Source of the DNA: Blastocladiella emersonii ATCC 22665 | Taxonomy: Eukaryota; Blastocladiomycota; Blastocladiomycetes; Blastocladiales; Blastocladiaceae | Direction: 5' to 3' | DNA length: 64,000 nt | Assembly (NCBI GenBank): GCA_025594325.1 | Contig: JANHCV010000008.1 | Span: forward strand, 1 to 64,000 | Shown here: positions 10,343 through 19,479 of the stretch, piece by piece | Position numbering within the stretch: the stretch's first letter is position 1 | How the letters are laid out: every line of letters begins with the position of its first letter | The notes under the pieces: generated by a model | What the model was told of the DNA's origin: nothing | The model's database searches: none | Seen by the model: the letters and a program-made list of their open reading frames with translations, nothing else | Made by a program: the position numbers and the translations under genes

Positions 10343-11428
10343 ATGGAAAAGTACCAGGTACTCGCCAGTACCTGCAACCGCGCGCCCGCCGCCCGGATCG
10401 CTCACCCGCGGCCGACGCTACAACAGAAAATCGAGAAGCTCGGCGAGGGCACCTACGGCATCGTCTACAAGGCCCAGAACCGCGACTCGGGCGACATCGT
10501 CGCCCTCAAGCGCATCCGCCTCGACAACGAGGAGGAGGGCGTCCCCTGCACCGCCATCCGCGAGATCTCGCTGCTCAAGGAGCTCAAGCAGGCCAACATT
10601 GTCCGCCTCTACGACGTGCTGCACACCGACAAGAAGCTCACCCTCGTCTTCGAGTACATGGACTCGGACCTCAAGAAATACCTCGACGCCAACAACGGCG
10701 ACCTCGACCCCGCCGTCGTCCGCCAGTTCCTCTACCAGCTGCTCAAGGGCATCGCCTTCTGCCACGAGCACCGCGTCCTGCACCGCGACCTCAAGCCCCA
10801 GAACCTGCTCATCAACAAGCGCGGCGAGCTCAAGCTGGCCGATTTCGGCCTCGCCCGCGCCTTTGGCATCCCCGTCCGCAGCTACTCCAACGAGGTCGTC
10901 ACCCTGTGGTACCGCGCACCCGACGTGCTCATGGGCTCGCGCCAGTACTCGACCTCCATCGACATCTGGTCCGCCGGCTGCATCTTTGCCGAGATGGCCA
11001 CCGGCCGCCCGCTCTTCCCCGGATCCAACATTGCCGACCAGCTGCTGCGCATCTTCCGCGTCCTCGGCACCCCGTCCGAGGACACCTGGCCCGGGTGCAC
11101 CGCCCTCCCCGACTGGCGCGCCGACCTCCCGCGCTTCGACCCGCAGCCGCTCGATCCGCTCCTCCCCAAGCTCGCCGCCGAGCCCGCCGCCCCCGGCATC
11201 GACCTCTTGCGCCTGCTCCTCGAGTTTGCCCCGCACCGCCGCATCGACGCCCTCTCCTCGCTCCAGCGTACGCTTTCTTCCGAGTGCATGCGAGCCGCGT
11301 GTGTCTCACCTCCCACTCGCCACGTAGACCCCTACTTTGACGCCATCCGGCCACCACCCTCCAACCCCGCCCAGTACGCCGCCGCACCCGCCGCCGCCGC
11401 CACCTCGACCGTGCCACCACTATCGTAA
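10343..11428 (+). CDS. Cyclin-dependent kinase, CDK5/Pho85 type
   Basis: Serine/threonine kinase that needs a cyclin-like partner; in fungi Pho85 links nutrient status to transcription, glycogen and polarity. Three exons (10343-10357, 10427-11267, 11328-11428) give 318 aa. Visible: glycine loop [11 protein letters not shown], catalytic lysine in VALKRIRLD, a cyclin-binding helix that reads PCTAIRE rather than PSTAIRE or [26 protein letters not shown], and the T-loop serine in [25 protein letters not shown] and the overall sequence place it with CDK5/Pho85 rather than CDK1 or true PCTAIRE kinases. Exon 1 codes for only MEKYQ. The 69-nt first intron has no in-frame stop, so its retention would insert 23 residues before the glycine loop. 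The tail after QHPYFDAI is proline/alanine-rich. Confidence 0.93.
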   Translation: MEKYQVLASTCNRAPAARIAHPRPTLQQKIEKLGEGTYGIVYKAQNRDSGDIVALKRIRLDNEEEGVPCTAIREISLLKELKQANIVRLYDVLHTDKKLTLVFEYMDSDLKKYLDANNGDLDPAVVRQFLYQLLKGIAFCHEHRVLHRDLKPQNLLINKRGELKLADFGLARAFGIPVRSYSNEVVTLWYRAPDVLMGSRQYSTSIDIWSAGCIFAEMATGRPLFPGSNIADQLLRIFRVLGTPSEDTWPGCTALPDWRADLPRFDPQPLDPLLPKLAAEPAAPGIDLLRLLLEFAPHRRIDALSSLQRTLSSECMRAACVSPPTRHVDPYFDAIRPPPSNPAQYAAAPAAAATSTVPPLS

Positions 11429-11452
11429 CGACTGTGCATCAACAACCCGCCC

Positions 11453-11458
11453 TGTATT
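11453..11458 (-). terminator. Candidate poly(A) signal AATACA
   Basis: AATACA on the minus strand begins 33 nt past the stop of P450 copy 1. The same hexamer follows at least seven other stops in this window within about 35 nt. Confidence 0.45.
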
Positions 11459-11490
11459 GATATATCACCTGCCCCACCCACTCGCTCGCC

Positions 11491-13260
11491 TCACTTGCGC
11501 ACCGCAAACACAAGCGGGATCTCGACCGCCTTGGCCGTGACCGTGAACTCGACCCGCGGCACGTACTCGTCGTCCGCGAGCCGGATCGCGTACCGCGCCA
11601 CGAGCCGCGCCGTGAACTGCTTGAGCTCCATGATCGCGAACGCGCGCCCGATGCACGCCCGCGCACCGCCCAGGAACGGCATGAACCCGTACGGCGGGAT
11701 CAGCCGCGTCTTGCCCGCCGGCAGCGGCTCGGTCGGCGTCGTCGCGTGGTGCACCTCGTCCGACCACCGCTCTGGGCGGAACGCGTGCGCGTCGGGGCCC
11801 CACAGCTGCGGGTCAGTGTGGATCGCTTGCTACTCGCGCGCGCGGGAGAGGGTCAGTCGCTGTTTGTGAGGGTCAGTGAGGGAGTGGGAGTAACATACGA
11901 TTGGGTAGTAGATGACGAGCCCCGCGGGCAGACTCAGCGTCTCGCCGGAGCTCAGCGGCACCTGCAGGTCCTCGGTCGCGAGTCGCGTCGTCGCGTACGC
12001 GGGCGAGTGCAGCCGCAGCGCCTCGTTGACGACATCCCCCAGGTACGTGCTGTCGACGCCGGGCGCATCAACCTCGGCCGCGAGTTTCGCCTGCACGTCG
12101 GGGTGCTTGGCGAGGTAGTAGACGAGCATGCCGAACAGGTTAGCCGACGTCTCGTGGCCCGCCGCGAGGAACGTGAGCAGCTCGTCGCGCAGCTCGCGCA
12201 TCGTGAGCTTGCCGCCGTCGCCTCCCTGCGCCACCGCGTCCATGAGCGTCGCGACGAGCGACGGCACGCCGCCGTTCACGTCGCGGCCCGCGGCCAGGTC
12301 GGCCTGCGTCGTGCGCAGGATCGCGTCGACGCTCGTCGCGACGAGCTTGCGCGCGGCGCGCAGCTCGCGGTTGCGCGGCACGGGCAGCTTGTTGAGGAGC
12401 GGGAACGCGTCGCGGAAAAAGTTCCACGCGTTGATCTCGAACACGCGCATCACCACGGCGTACGCGGTCGTCAGCGGCGACGGCTGGCCCGGCCGCAGCG
12501 CGTCAAAGTCGGTCGCGAGCGCCGCGCGGCCAATCACGTTGAGCGTGACACCCGTCGCGAGGTCCTGGAACTCGACGGGCGTGCCGCTGGCCACCGCCGC
12601 GTCGAGCAGCGCCTCGAGCTCGTCGAACGCCGCGTCCATGACGGGCAGCAGCTGCTTCATGGTCTTGAGGTTGAACACGGGGTTGACGATCTTGCGGTGC
12701 GCCTTGTGCGCGTCGCCCTCGAGCACGAGCAAACCCTGGCGGCCCGTGACGAACGCGAGCGGGTCGGCGAGCTCGGGCGGTTTGACGGTCGCGTACGCGC
12801 GCGTCGTGCACAGGTAGTAGAGCGCGCGCGGGTCCGCGACGACTACACCGGGCGACCCGCCGAGATCGCGCAGCGAATGGATCGGGCCGAGCTTGCCCAG
12901 CTGCCGCTCCTGGTACGCCACGATGCTCAGCGCGGCCAGGATCGCCGGCATGTGGCCCGTCAGGTACCGCTCGGCGAACCCCGCGTCGGCGAGGCCCGGG
13001 ACCGCGCGCCGCGTCTTGCCGTCGCGCGACACGATGTACAGCTTGCGGCGCGCCGTCGACTTGGCCCGCGCCACACGCACCAGGAACGACGTGACCGCGT
13101 GCGCCACGGGGAGCGACACGAGCGCTGCCGCGGCGGCGAGCGCGAGGACTGGGCGCGGCGTCCGCGCGAGCCGGTCGGCCACGTCGTGCGCGAGCGGCGT
13201 CGCCTTGCCGAGCAGGTCGTGCACCGCGTCGTGCAGGTAGGTCGTCGAGAGGACCGGCAT
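11491..13260 (-). CDS. Cytochrome P450 (copy 1 of 4)
   Basis: Haem-thiolate monooxygenase, membrane-anchored. Two exons, 11899-13260 and 11491-11829, give 566 aa. The start MPVLSTTYLHDA at 13260 matches copy 3 (MPVLSTTYLYDA). A hydrophobic anchor (VLALAAAAALVSLPVAHAV) lies near residues 38-56. Catalytic landmarks: I-helix AAGHETSAN, ExxR in NEALRLHSP, FRPERW, and the haem loop FLGGARACIGRAFA with the cysteine ligand. The single 69-nt intron falls in phase 0 after YPI, exactly as in the other three copies. It is on the opposite strand from them and separated by about 9 kb of unrelated genes. The substrate cannot be inferred; the P450 family number needs database comparison. Confidence 0.93.
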
Positions 13261-13826
13261 GGCGGGCGGTGTGGATGGATCGGTTGGCGCTGCCGGGAGC
13301 GTGGGAAGCGCGCAGCCGGCCGCCGCCGACTTGTACCGCATGCGTCCATTCGCAGCTCATAGCCCGTCAAAGGGCGCGATGCATCGCGGCACAACACGTC
13401 GCCAAGCCAAAGAGCGGGGGCGAGGCAAAGAGCCTGGCCCGATTTACTCCGTGGCCGCCGTGACAAGGGCGCGTCCGCGACCCGGCGACGCGCGCCAGCC
13501 GAGGCTTGAGCGACGCGTCCCCCCGATCTGCCCAGTTTGGCAGGCGGGAGACGGACGCGTCGGCGGACGCGGAAAATCTGCTGCGACGCGACCTCGACCG
13601 CGTCCAGAAAGCAACGCGGCGGAGGAGCAGACGGGAGGCGTACGGAAAAACAAAGGCCATGGCCACGGACACGGACACGGTCACGGTCATGGTCGCGATC
13701 ACGGCGACCACGGACTTCCACGAGCACAGCGAGGGCTCACTGCGCGGATCAATGCAACAACACACTTCTACGTGGCAAGAGAATGAATACCGTTGTATTG
13801 GGACAGTGAGCGTGCGAGTTGGTGCG
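13261..13826. other. Intergenic, with short GGACAC/GGTCAC repeats
   Basis: Separates P450 copy 1 from the BTB gene. Around 13660-13715 the sequence is a degenerate hexamer array (GGCCAC, GGACAC, GGTCAC, GGTCAT), which makes long but meaningless open frames on both strands. No gene is supported. AATACA on the minus strand at 13794-13799 probably serves the BTB gene that ends at 13827. Confidence 0.6.
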
Positions 13827-15541
13827 TCAGAGCAGCTCGAGCATCACCATTCCGCGAAGGACAAGCTTGCCGCCCACAAGCGGCGACGGCTTCAGACATG
13901 AACCCCATGCTAGGTTCGGGCCCGACCGAGCCGCGGGAAGCCGCCATGTCATGATATCGCGATCGACATGCGCGCAAGTATCCGCCTTGTGGCGGCTGAC
14001 GCAAGTGTCTGAGAACTGCGACGTTGCGCGCGAGTAAACCATAAAGGAAACTCGCTGGGGAACCTTGGCCCGCTGCTCGATGTACGGGATGTCGTCGAGA
14101 GACTTTGGCGCACATTGCACACTTTCAAGGGATCGGAGGGCCGAGTATTAGTGACGAGGAGGTATCTCGGCAGATATGAGCAGGTCGTGACGTACAGGGA
14201 GACCGCTCGCACCGTCTGATTCTCGCGCTTCTTCGGCGCCACTTGCACCTGGAGTAGGCGACCTCCAAAGAAGACGGGCGGGCTTTGATACGTGACATGG
14301 ATGTCGTCGACCACCTCGAACGAGAAGGGGATTCGCAAGCAATGACGACGAGGCGACGCCATTGTAGCAACAGTCGCGTCAGTAGCCTTGCGCGAGCGAA
14401 GTGAGTCTTCGCCGTCCTCGGTCGCCTCCCCAACCATGCCAGCGCCAGGGTCCTCAAGCCGGCCGATGTCTAGGACAGGTTCCTCGGACTTCGGAGGTTC
14501 GGGATAGCCAGCAACAAGCAGCCGTTTCTGATCCTTGGGCGCCGATACAATAGCGTTTTCAAGGGAGTGCGCGTCAAACGCGATAGAGCGGACGCCCGAG
14601 GCAAAGATGGGGTCGCGCGTTGCAAGCGGGGACGCGAGGACGAGGGCAATCTCCGCATTGCTCATCGTGTTGAAGAGGACGGCGCGAAGGATGTCGGCAG
14701 GCGCCACGTCCAGCTCGTGCAAGAACTCGAAGCGGGAGAGCTCGGACGGCGCGTAAAGGTTTGGCGACAGCACGACTTGGCGCACGAGCTGGCGCGGGCA
14801 CTCGGAAAGAATGGCTCGCGTGAGCGGGGAGGGTCCGAGAAACCGCAGGTGCTCCTGCGCGGAGCGTAGAAGCGTCCGGACCGCGGAGGGAAGAACCCGC
14901 TCCGAGTCGTGAGTCAGGGCCAACACGCGAGCCGCGACCAAAGGAAATGGATCGAGGCTCGGGTCCGCAACCGAGGAACACGATGCGAGCATGTCGGTGT
15001 ACGACGTCACGCATGTTTCGAGCAGGCATGCGAGGTCTAGCACGTTCATAATTAGCTCCGAGATATCCTTCGAGGTTGTAGGCCCGGGACGCACCAAGGT
15101 ACATAGCAGTCTCGAGCACATCAAGGAAAGTGTCGGCCGTGATCCGTTCGGCCATGAGCTGAGTGCAACCACCGTACAGCGCGATGACGGCCGTCTCCCA
15201 CGCATGGATAATCCGCCTCAACGTCGTTGCACTGTCATCGTCACTCTGAAGCGGGAGAGGGAGCGGGAGCGAGAGCTCGAGTAGAGACTGCTGTCGTCGC
15301 TAGGAATGTGCCAATCGTCGCTCAGCCGCGCGGCAAAGTAGGGGCTCTGGGCGAGAACCACCCGGTGAAGCGGATAAACGCGTCCGTGCAACAGGATGGT
15401 GATGTCGGACTGGTCGCCGCTGACCGCACGGAGCTGGAAGTAGCGGACGAGCGAGGGATGTTGCTTGGTGCACTCACACTCGTTGGCAAGCGCGTCCTTG
15501 AAGGACGGTGGATTTACATTTGTTGCATCAGGTTGTTCCAT
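13827..15541 (-). pseudogene. BTB/POZ protein, copy A, with one frameshift
   Basis: Exons 15095-15541, 14196-15036 and 13827-14121 match copy B (15972-17847) intron for intron. It starts MEQPDATNVNPPSFKD, followed by a BTB/POZ core (SGDQSDITILLHGRVYPLHR, then VVLAQSPYFAARL), the dimerisation fold used by CUL3 ubiquitin-ligase adaptors. After LSDDW the frame must shift by one base, within the purine repeat at about 15250-15300, to resume at LPLPLQSDDD and HAWETAVIALYGGC. Copy B is continuous there. Downstream are a conserved helical region (FEFLHELDVAPADILRAVLF) and the end motif PLVGGKLVLRGMVMLELL. It is probably a recently damaged gene or has a sequencing error; everything else is intact. 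Confidence 0.7.
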
Positions 15542-15971
15542 GATTCGGGCAGTTTGTGGTGAGCTGGAAGATGGCCCAGGGAGCTTCGTGCGCTCGCGCG
15601 CGGCGCGACAGGCCAACGCGGATCGCCCGGGCTGTCACATGGTCCGCGCGCCATTCCAGTTGTGTGGCGCATCGCGTCGCTCTCTCCGACAGTCCGCGTT
15701 GAATGCGAGCGGCCTCTACAAGCTCGCGCCCCTTCTCCTCGTGAACTCACCTTCCTGAGCATGCGGATTCGAGGCACGCGAGCGGTCGCTATCGCGTTCG
15801 CGTACTCATTCACGTTGAGGGACTGACCTCGACCACGATTCTTGCCACCAGTGCCGTAAGCCTGCGCCATCAATCTGCGGCCGTGTGCGCATCTCGTGTG
15901 GCGCATCGTGTCCGCGCGACTTTGACCAGTTGCCCGGTGAACAGAACCAACGAGCTAACGATGTATTCGGT

Positions 15972-17847
15972 TCAGATCAGCTCCAAAACAAACATCCCGC
16001 GGAGGACCGCCTTTCCGTCGACCACTGGGAGCGATTGCTTGCCATAGAACGTCCACACGTTGTTCACCACAGAGCAGGGCACGGCCCACTTCCACCTTCT
16101 TGGCTCGATCAGATCATGGGGCTTCAGCGAAGGGGAGCATAGCGAGGCGGTCCCATCAGGAACTGCGAGCAGATATGCAACCGCATGCGCGCGGTACGTG
16201 GCAATGGTTCGAGGATCAGAGTACATAGCGACCCCGCCAGCAGAGGGGGCAGTGGTGCTTGAACAAGTTGAGACGCTACATGGCGATACAGGTGTTGTTA
16301 GGCAATGATGTACCAACGCGTATGTCGCATGGAGAAAAAAAAGACATACAGGCGCGCAAAAAATCCGCCTTGGTCATTTCCAAAGTTCGGGCCCAGCGAG
16401 AGCGAATAAGTCCGCCCGCCGAAGAAGATAGGAGCCAGCGCCTGTTGGGGATAGGACTTGGGCGCGGATGTAAGCGAAAAAGGGATGCGCAAACAATGGC
16501 GGCGGGGAGTGGTCATGACCTGAGCGATGTCCGCATTGCAATCCAAAGCCTCGAAGTCCGTTCGCGTGAAGCTATAGTCAACTACGGATTCGGACTCGAG
16601 CCCGTTGGGCGGCTCAGGGTAACCAGGTGCAGGTAGGCGTTGATCGTCAGTGCGAGCAGTAATCACGGCCGCACGAAGTGAAAGCTTGTCAAACGCAAGA
16701 GATTTGACGGCAGCCAGGAACATGGCATCCCGGGATGCAAGAGAGGACGTAAAGACTTGATTGAGTTCCACTTCGGACATGTTGGCGAAGAGGACAACGC
16801 GGAGAATGTCAGCTGGGGCAACATCAAGTTCCGCGAGGAACTCAAAGCGCGAATATTCCGACGGCGACCAGAAATTGGGTGAAACAACGACACGTCGGAC
16901 GACCTGGCGGGGGCAACCTTTGAGAATAGTCCTGGCGACTGGGTTTGGGCCAAGAAAGTGGAGGTGATCAATCGTTATCGTAAAAAGGGACGAGATCGGC
17001 TTTGGGAACTCGCTCTCGATGCAAGCCGTAAGAAGGCGGGCGACCAAACGCACGGAAGGGTCGTCATCGGGGGCTGCAATTGTCGAGCAACCGTTGAGAC
17101 GAGCAACGTAGAAGTCATAGCAAGCATCGGCGAGCTGAGGCAAGGCTACATACGGTCCAGCCGTACCAAGTAAGCCTTAGAACGCGGGTGGATCACGCGC
17201 GGGGCGAACGTACCAAAGTAGGTCGCCGCATGAACAGTGTCAAGGAAGTTGGCGGGCGTGATGCGCGAAGTCATCAGCTTGGCACAGCCGCCGTAGAGTG
17301 CGACAATGACCGTCTCCCACGCGTGCACCGAGCGATCGTAATTGCAGTCACTCCCGGTATCATCGATGATGGTGAGCTCGCCGATGAAGCCGGTCAAGTC
17401 CGACACACCGTCTTCATGAAGATCAACCGTGTTCACCTCGTCAGCTTCGCAGCGCGGGTCGGTAAACTCGACGCTGTGCTCGTCGCCCCGGAAGGTACTG
17501 GACCCATCAACGTAATCAACCGGGCCGTACTCGTCGTCCGGTTCGGAAGGAGTAACTTCGGCCTCGTCCGGTAGCGTGAAGTCAAGCGGCAACACGCCGC
17601 CGTCCAAGGACGAAGCCCACTCACCGCTGAGCAGGGCCGCAAAGAAGGAGCTCTGGATGAGCACGTTGGAGTGCAGCGCGTAAAGTCGGCCGTGCAGCGA
17701 GACGGTCATGTCCGAGCGGTCGCCCGAGACGGCAAGCTCCTGGAAGTGACGGACGAGTCGCGGACACTTGGCCGCGCACTCGCACTCGAGGGCGAGCGTG
17801 TGCCGGTAGGACGGCGGATATACATTTGTTGCATCAGGTTGATCCAT
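15972..17847 (-). CDS. BTB/POZ protein, copy B (intact)
   Basis: Three exons (17214-17847, 16350-17145, 15972-16275) join in frame to 577 aa; introns are 68 and 74 nt with GTACGT and GTATGT donors. It starts MDQPDATNVYPPSYRHTL at 17847. BTB/POZ core at about 30-90 (SGDRSDMTVSLHGRLYALHS), then an acidic insert, the motif HAWETVIVALYGGCAKLM, and a large helical C-terminal region ending PVVDGKAVLRGMFVLELI. The family has the same order in copies A and C (60195-61818). BTB plus long unique C-terminal region fits a CUL3 adaptor; the target is unknown. An AATACA lies just past the stop (15962-15967). The upstream frame-open extension to 17988 was rejected because copies A and C begin at this methionine. 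Confidence 0.8.
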
Positions 17848-17994
17848 GGTTACGTGTGAGGTGTGGAGTCTGACGAGAGAGGCGAGGGAGATAATATAGC
17901 GCGATCGTGGGTGGCGGGTGTCTCCCTGCTCCGCGGCGTCAGGCCGCGTTCCGGTCGCTCGGGCGACTCCACCCAAGGACGTATACACTGTGAT

Positions 17995-19332
17995 CTATTC
18001 GAGCCAGCGGTACATGTCGGCAGCGAGGTACAGGCTTCCCGCGACGACCACGTCGAGCTCGCCCTCCTGACTGAGCGGCAGATCCGCGAGGTTGAGGTCC
18101 CACACGCGCTTGGCCTCCGCGACGACGTGCGCGCCAGGCATTGCCGCACGGACAGCGTCCGCGAGCTCGGCGGCAGCGACGGGGCGGACCCATGGCATGT
18201 GCTCGACGTCCGAGAACTCGACGCACGCAACGCGGTCACCGGGGCGGACAAGGGCGGCGACGACGGGCGCGACGGCCTTGCCGCGGGTCATACCGATGAT
18301 CCAGGTGAGCGGGCGCGTGCGCGCGGCGTTGTTGAGGTAGGCGGCGAGCTGGTGGGCGCCGTCGGGGTTGTGTGCGCCGTCAACGAGGACGCGCGCGGTG
18401 GGGATGCCGGGGAGGGCGACGCGGTGCAGGCGGCCGGGCCACGACATGCTGGCGAGGGCGGCGGCGAGGTCAGTGTCCGAGACGGGCCACTGGAGCGCGT
18501 CGACTACGGCGAGCGCGGTGGCGGCGTTGGCGACCTGGTATCCGACAATGGCGCCGGGGTTGCCGTCGGGGAAGGCGAGGGTGCGTGAGGACTCGTCAGC
18601 GAAGTAGACGACGAGAGATCCGTTAGTCCACTCGGCGCGGTCGATCCAGATCGCGGCGGGCGTCTCGGCGGCGACAGCAACGCGGACCTGGTCGGGGTAC
18701 GACTGCGGACCGATGACGGACACGACGGGCGGCGGGGCGAGGATACCGGCCTTGTGGCGGGCGATTTCGTTGACCGTGGACCCGAGCAGGGCCTCGTGGT
18801 CGATCCCGATGCGCGTGATGACGGACGCGAGCAGCTTGCCCTCTCCGCTCTCGGCAGGCCCCGAACAGGCGCACGGGAGGCGGTGGCGGAACACGTTGGT
18901 CGCGTCGTCGCGCCCGCCGACGCCGACCTCGATCACGGCGGCCGTGACGCCGCGCGAGACGAGCCAGGCGAGGCACGCGGCGACGTCGAGCTCGAACTCG
19001 GTCGGCGCCTGTGCGCCCTCGGGCAGCCCGGCGAGGACGCGGGCGCGCGCAGCGGCGTACTCGTGCTCGGACGCGGGCACGCCGTCGATGCGCCAGGCGT
19101 CGCGTGGGCGGACGAGGTGTGGCGACGTGAAGGTGGCGACGGCCGGGTAGACGCAGCGCATGGCGCGGGCGAGGAAGGCGGCGGTCGAGCCCTTGCCGTT
19201 GGTGCCCGCGACGTGCACGACGGCGAGCCGCCGCTCCGGGTGGCCCGCCCCGCACAGCAGCGCCGCCACGCGCGCCAGGCCGAGGTCGAGCTCGCCGCGC
19301 GGGGCTGCTGCCGCGGTGTTCATGTGCTGCAT
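17995..19332 (-). CDS. Dihydrofolate synthase / folylpolyglutamate synthase family
   Basis: Adds glutamate to dihydropteroate (dihydrofolate synthase) or to folates (FPGS), an ATP-dependent Mur-ligase-type reaction in folate biosynthesis. Single exon, 445 aa from MQHMNTAA at 19332 (a second ATG at 19323 is equally possible). Seen: P-loop VAGTNGKGSTAAFLA, FTSPHLV, the catalytic IEVGVGGRDDATN, the ligase segment DHEALLGSTVNEIARHKAGI, and the C-terminal-domain DGAHNPDGA. Length and the lack of a targeting peptide favour a Fol3-like dihydrofolate synthase. It is transcribed away from the TFIP11 gene, with starts only 147 bp apart, so the two probably share a promoter. Confidence 0.9.
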   Translation of the reverse strand: MQHMNTAAAAPRGELDLGLARVAALLCGAGHPERRLAVVHVAGTNGKGSTAAFLARAMRCVYPAVATFTSPHLVRPRDAWRIDGVPASEHEYAAARARVLAGLPEGAQAPTEFELDVAACLAWLVSRGVTAAVIEVGVGGRDDATNVFRHRLPCACSGPAESGEGKLLASVITRIGIDHEALLGSTVNEIARHKAGILAPPPVVSVIGPQSYPDQVRVAVAAETPAAIWIDRAEWTNGSLVVYFADESSRTLAFPDGNPGAIVGYQVANAATALAVVDALQWPVSDTDLAAALASMSWPGRLHRVALPGIPTARVLVDGAHNPDGAHQLAAYLNNAARTRPLTWIIGMTRGKAVAPVVAALVRPGDRVACVEFSDVEHMPWVRPVAAAELADAVRAAMPGAHVVAEAKRVWDLNLADLPLSQEGELDVVVAGSLYLAADMYRWLE

Positions 19333-19479
19333 CTTGTTTGTGGGAGGAGAGAAGAAGAAGCGACGTGGCAGCGACTTGGCCGCGGAGAAGAACGGCGCGC
19401 CGACCTCGCACCGACAACCACCCTCCCCACGCGGCGCCGCACTCAGCGCCCGCCCCCCTCCCACTGCATGCAACGCACC

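Noticed and set aside
13655..13720. Possible CRISPR-like short repeat array
   Set aside because: It is a degenerate hexamer repeat without spacers, in a eukaryotic genome.
18754..19479. Upstream extension of the TFIP11-type frame
   Set aside because: It overlaps the folate synthase gene in antisense and lacks family similarity; the tuftelin-type N-terminus starts at 19480.
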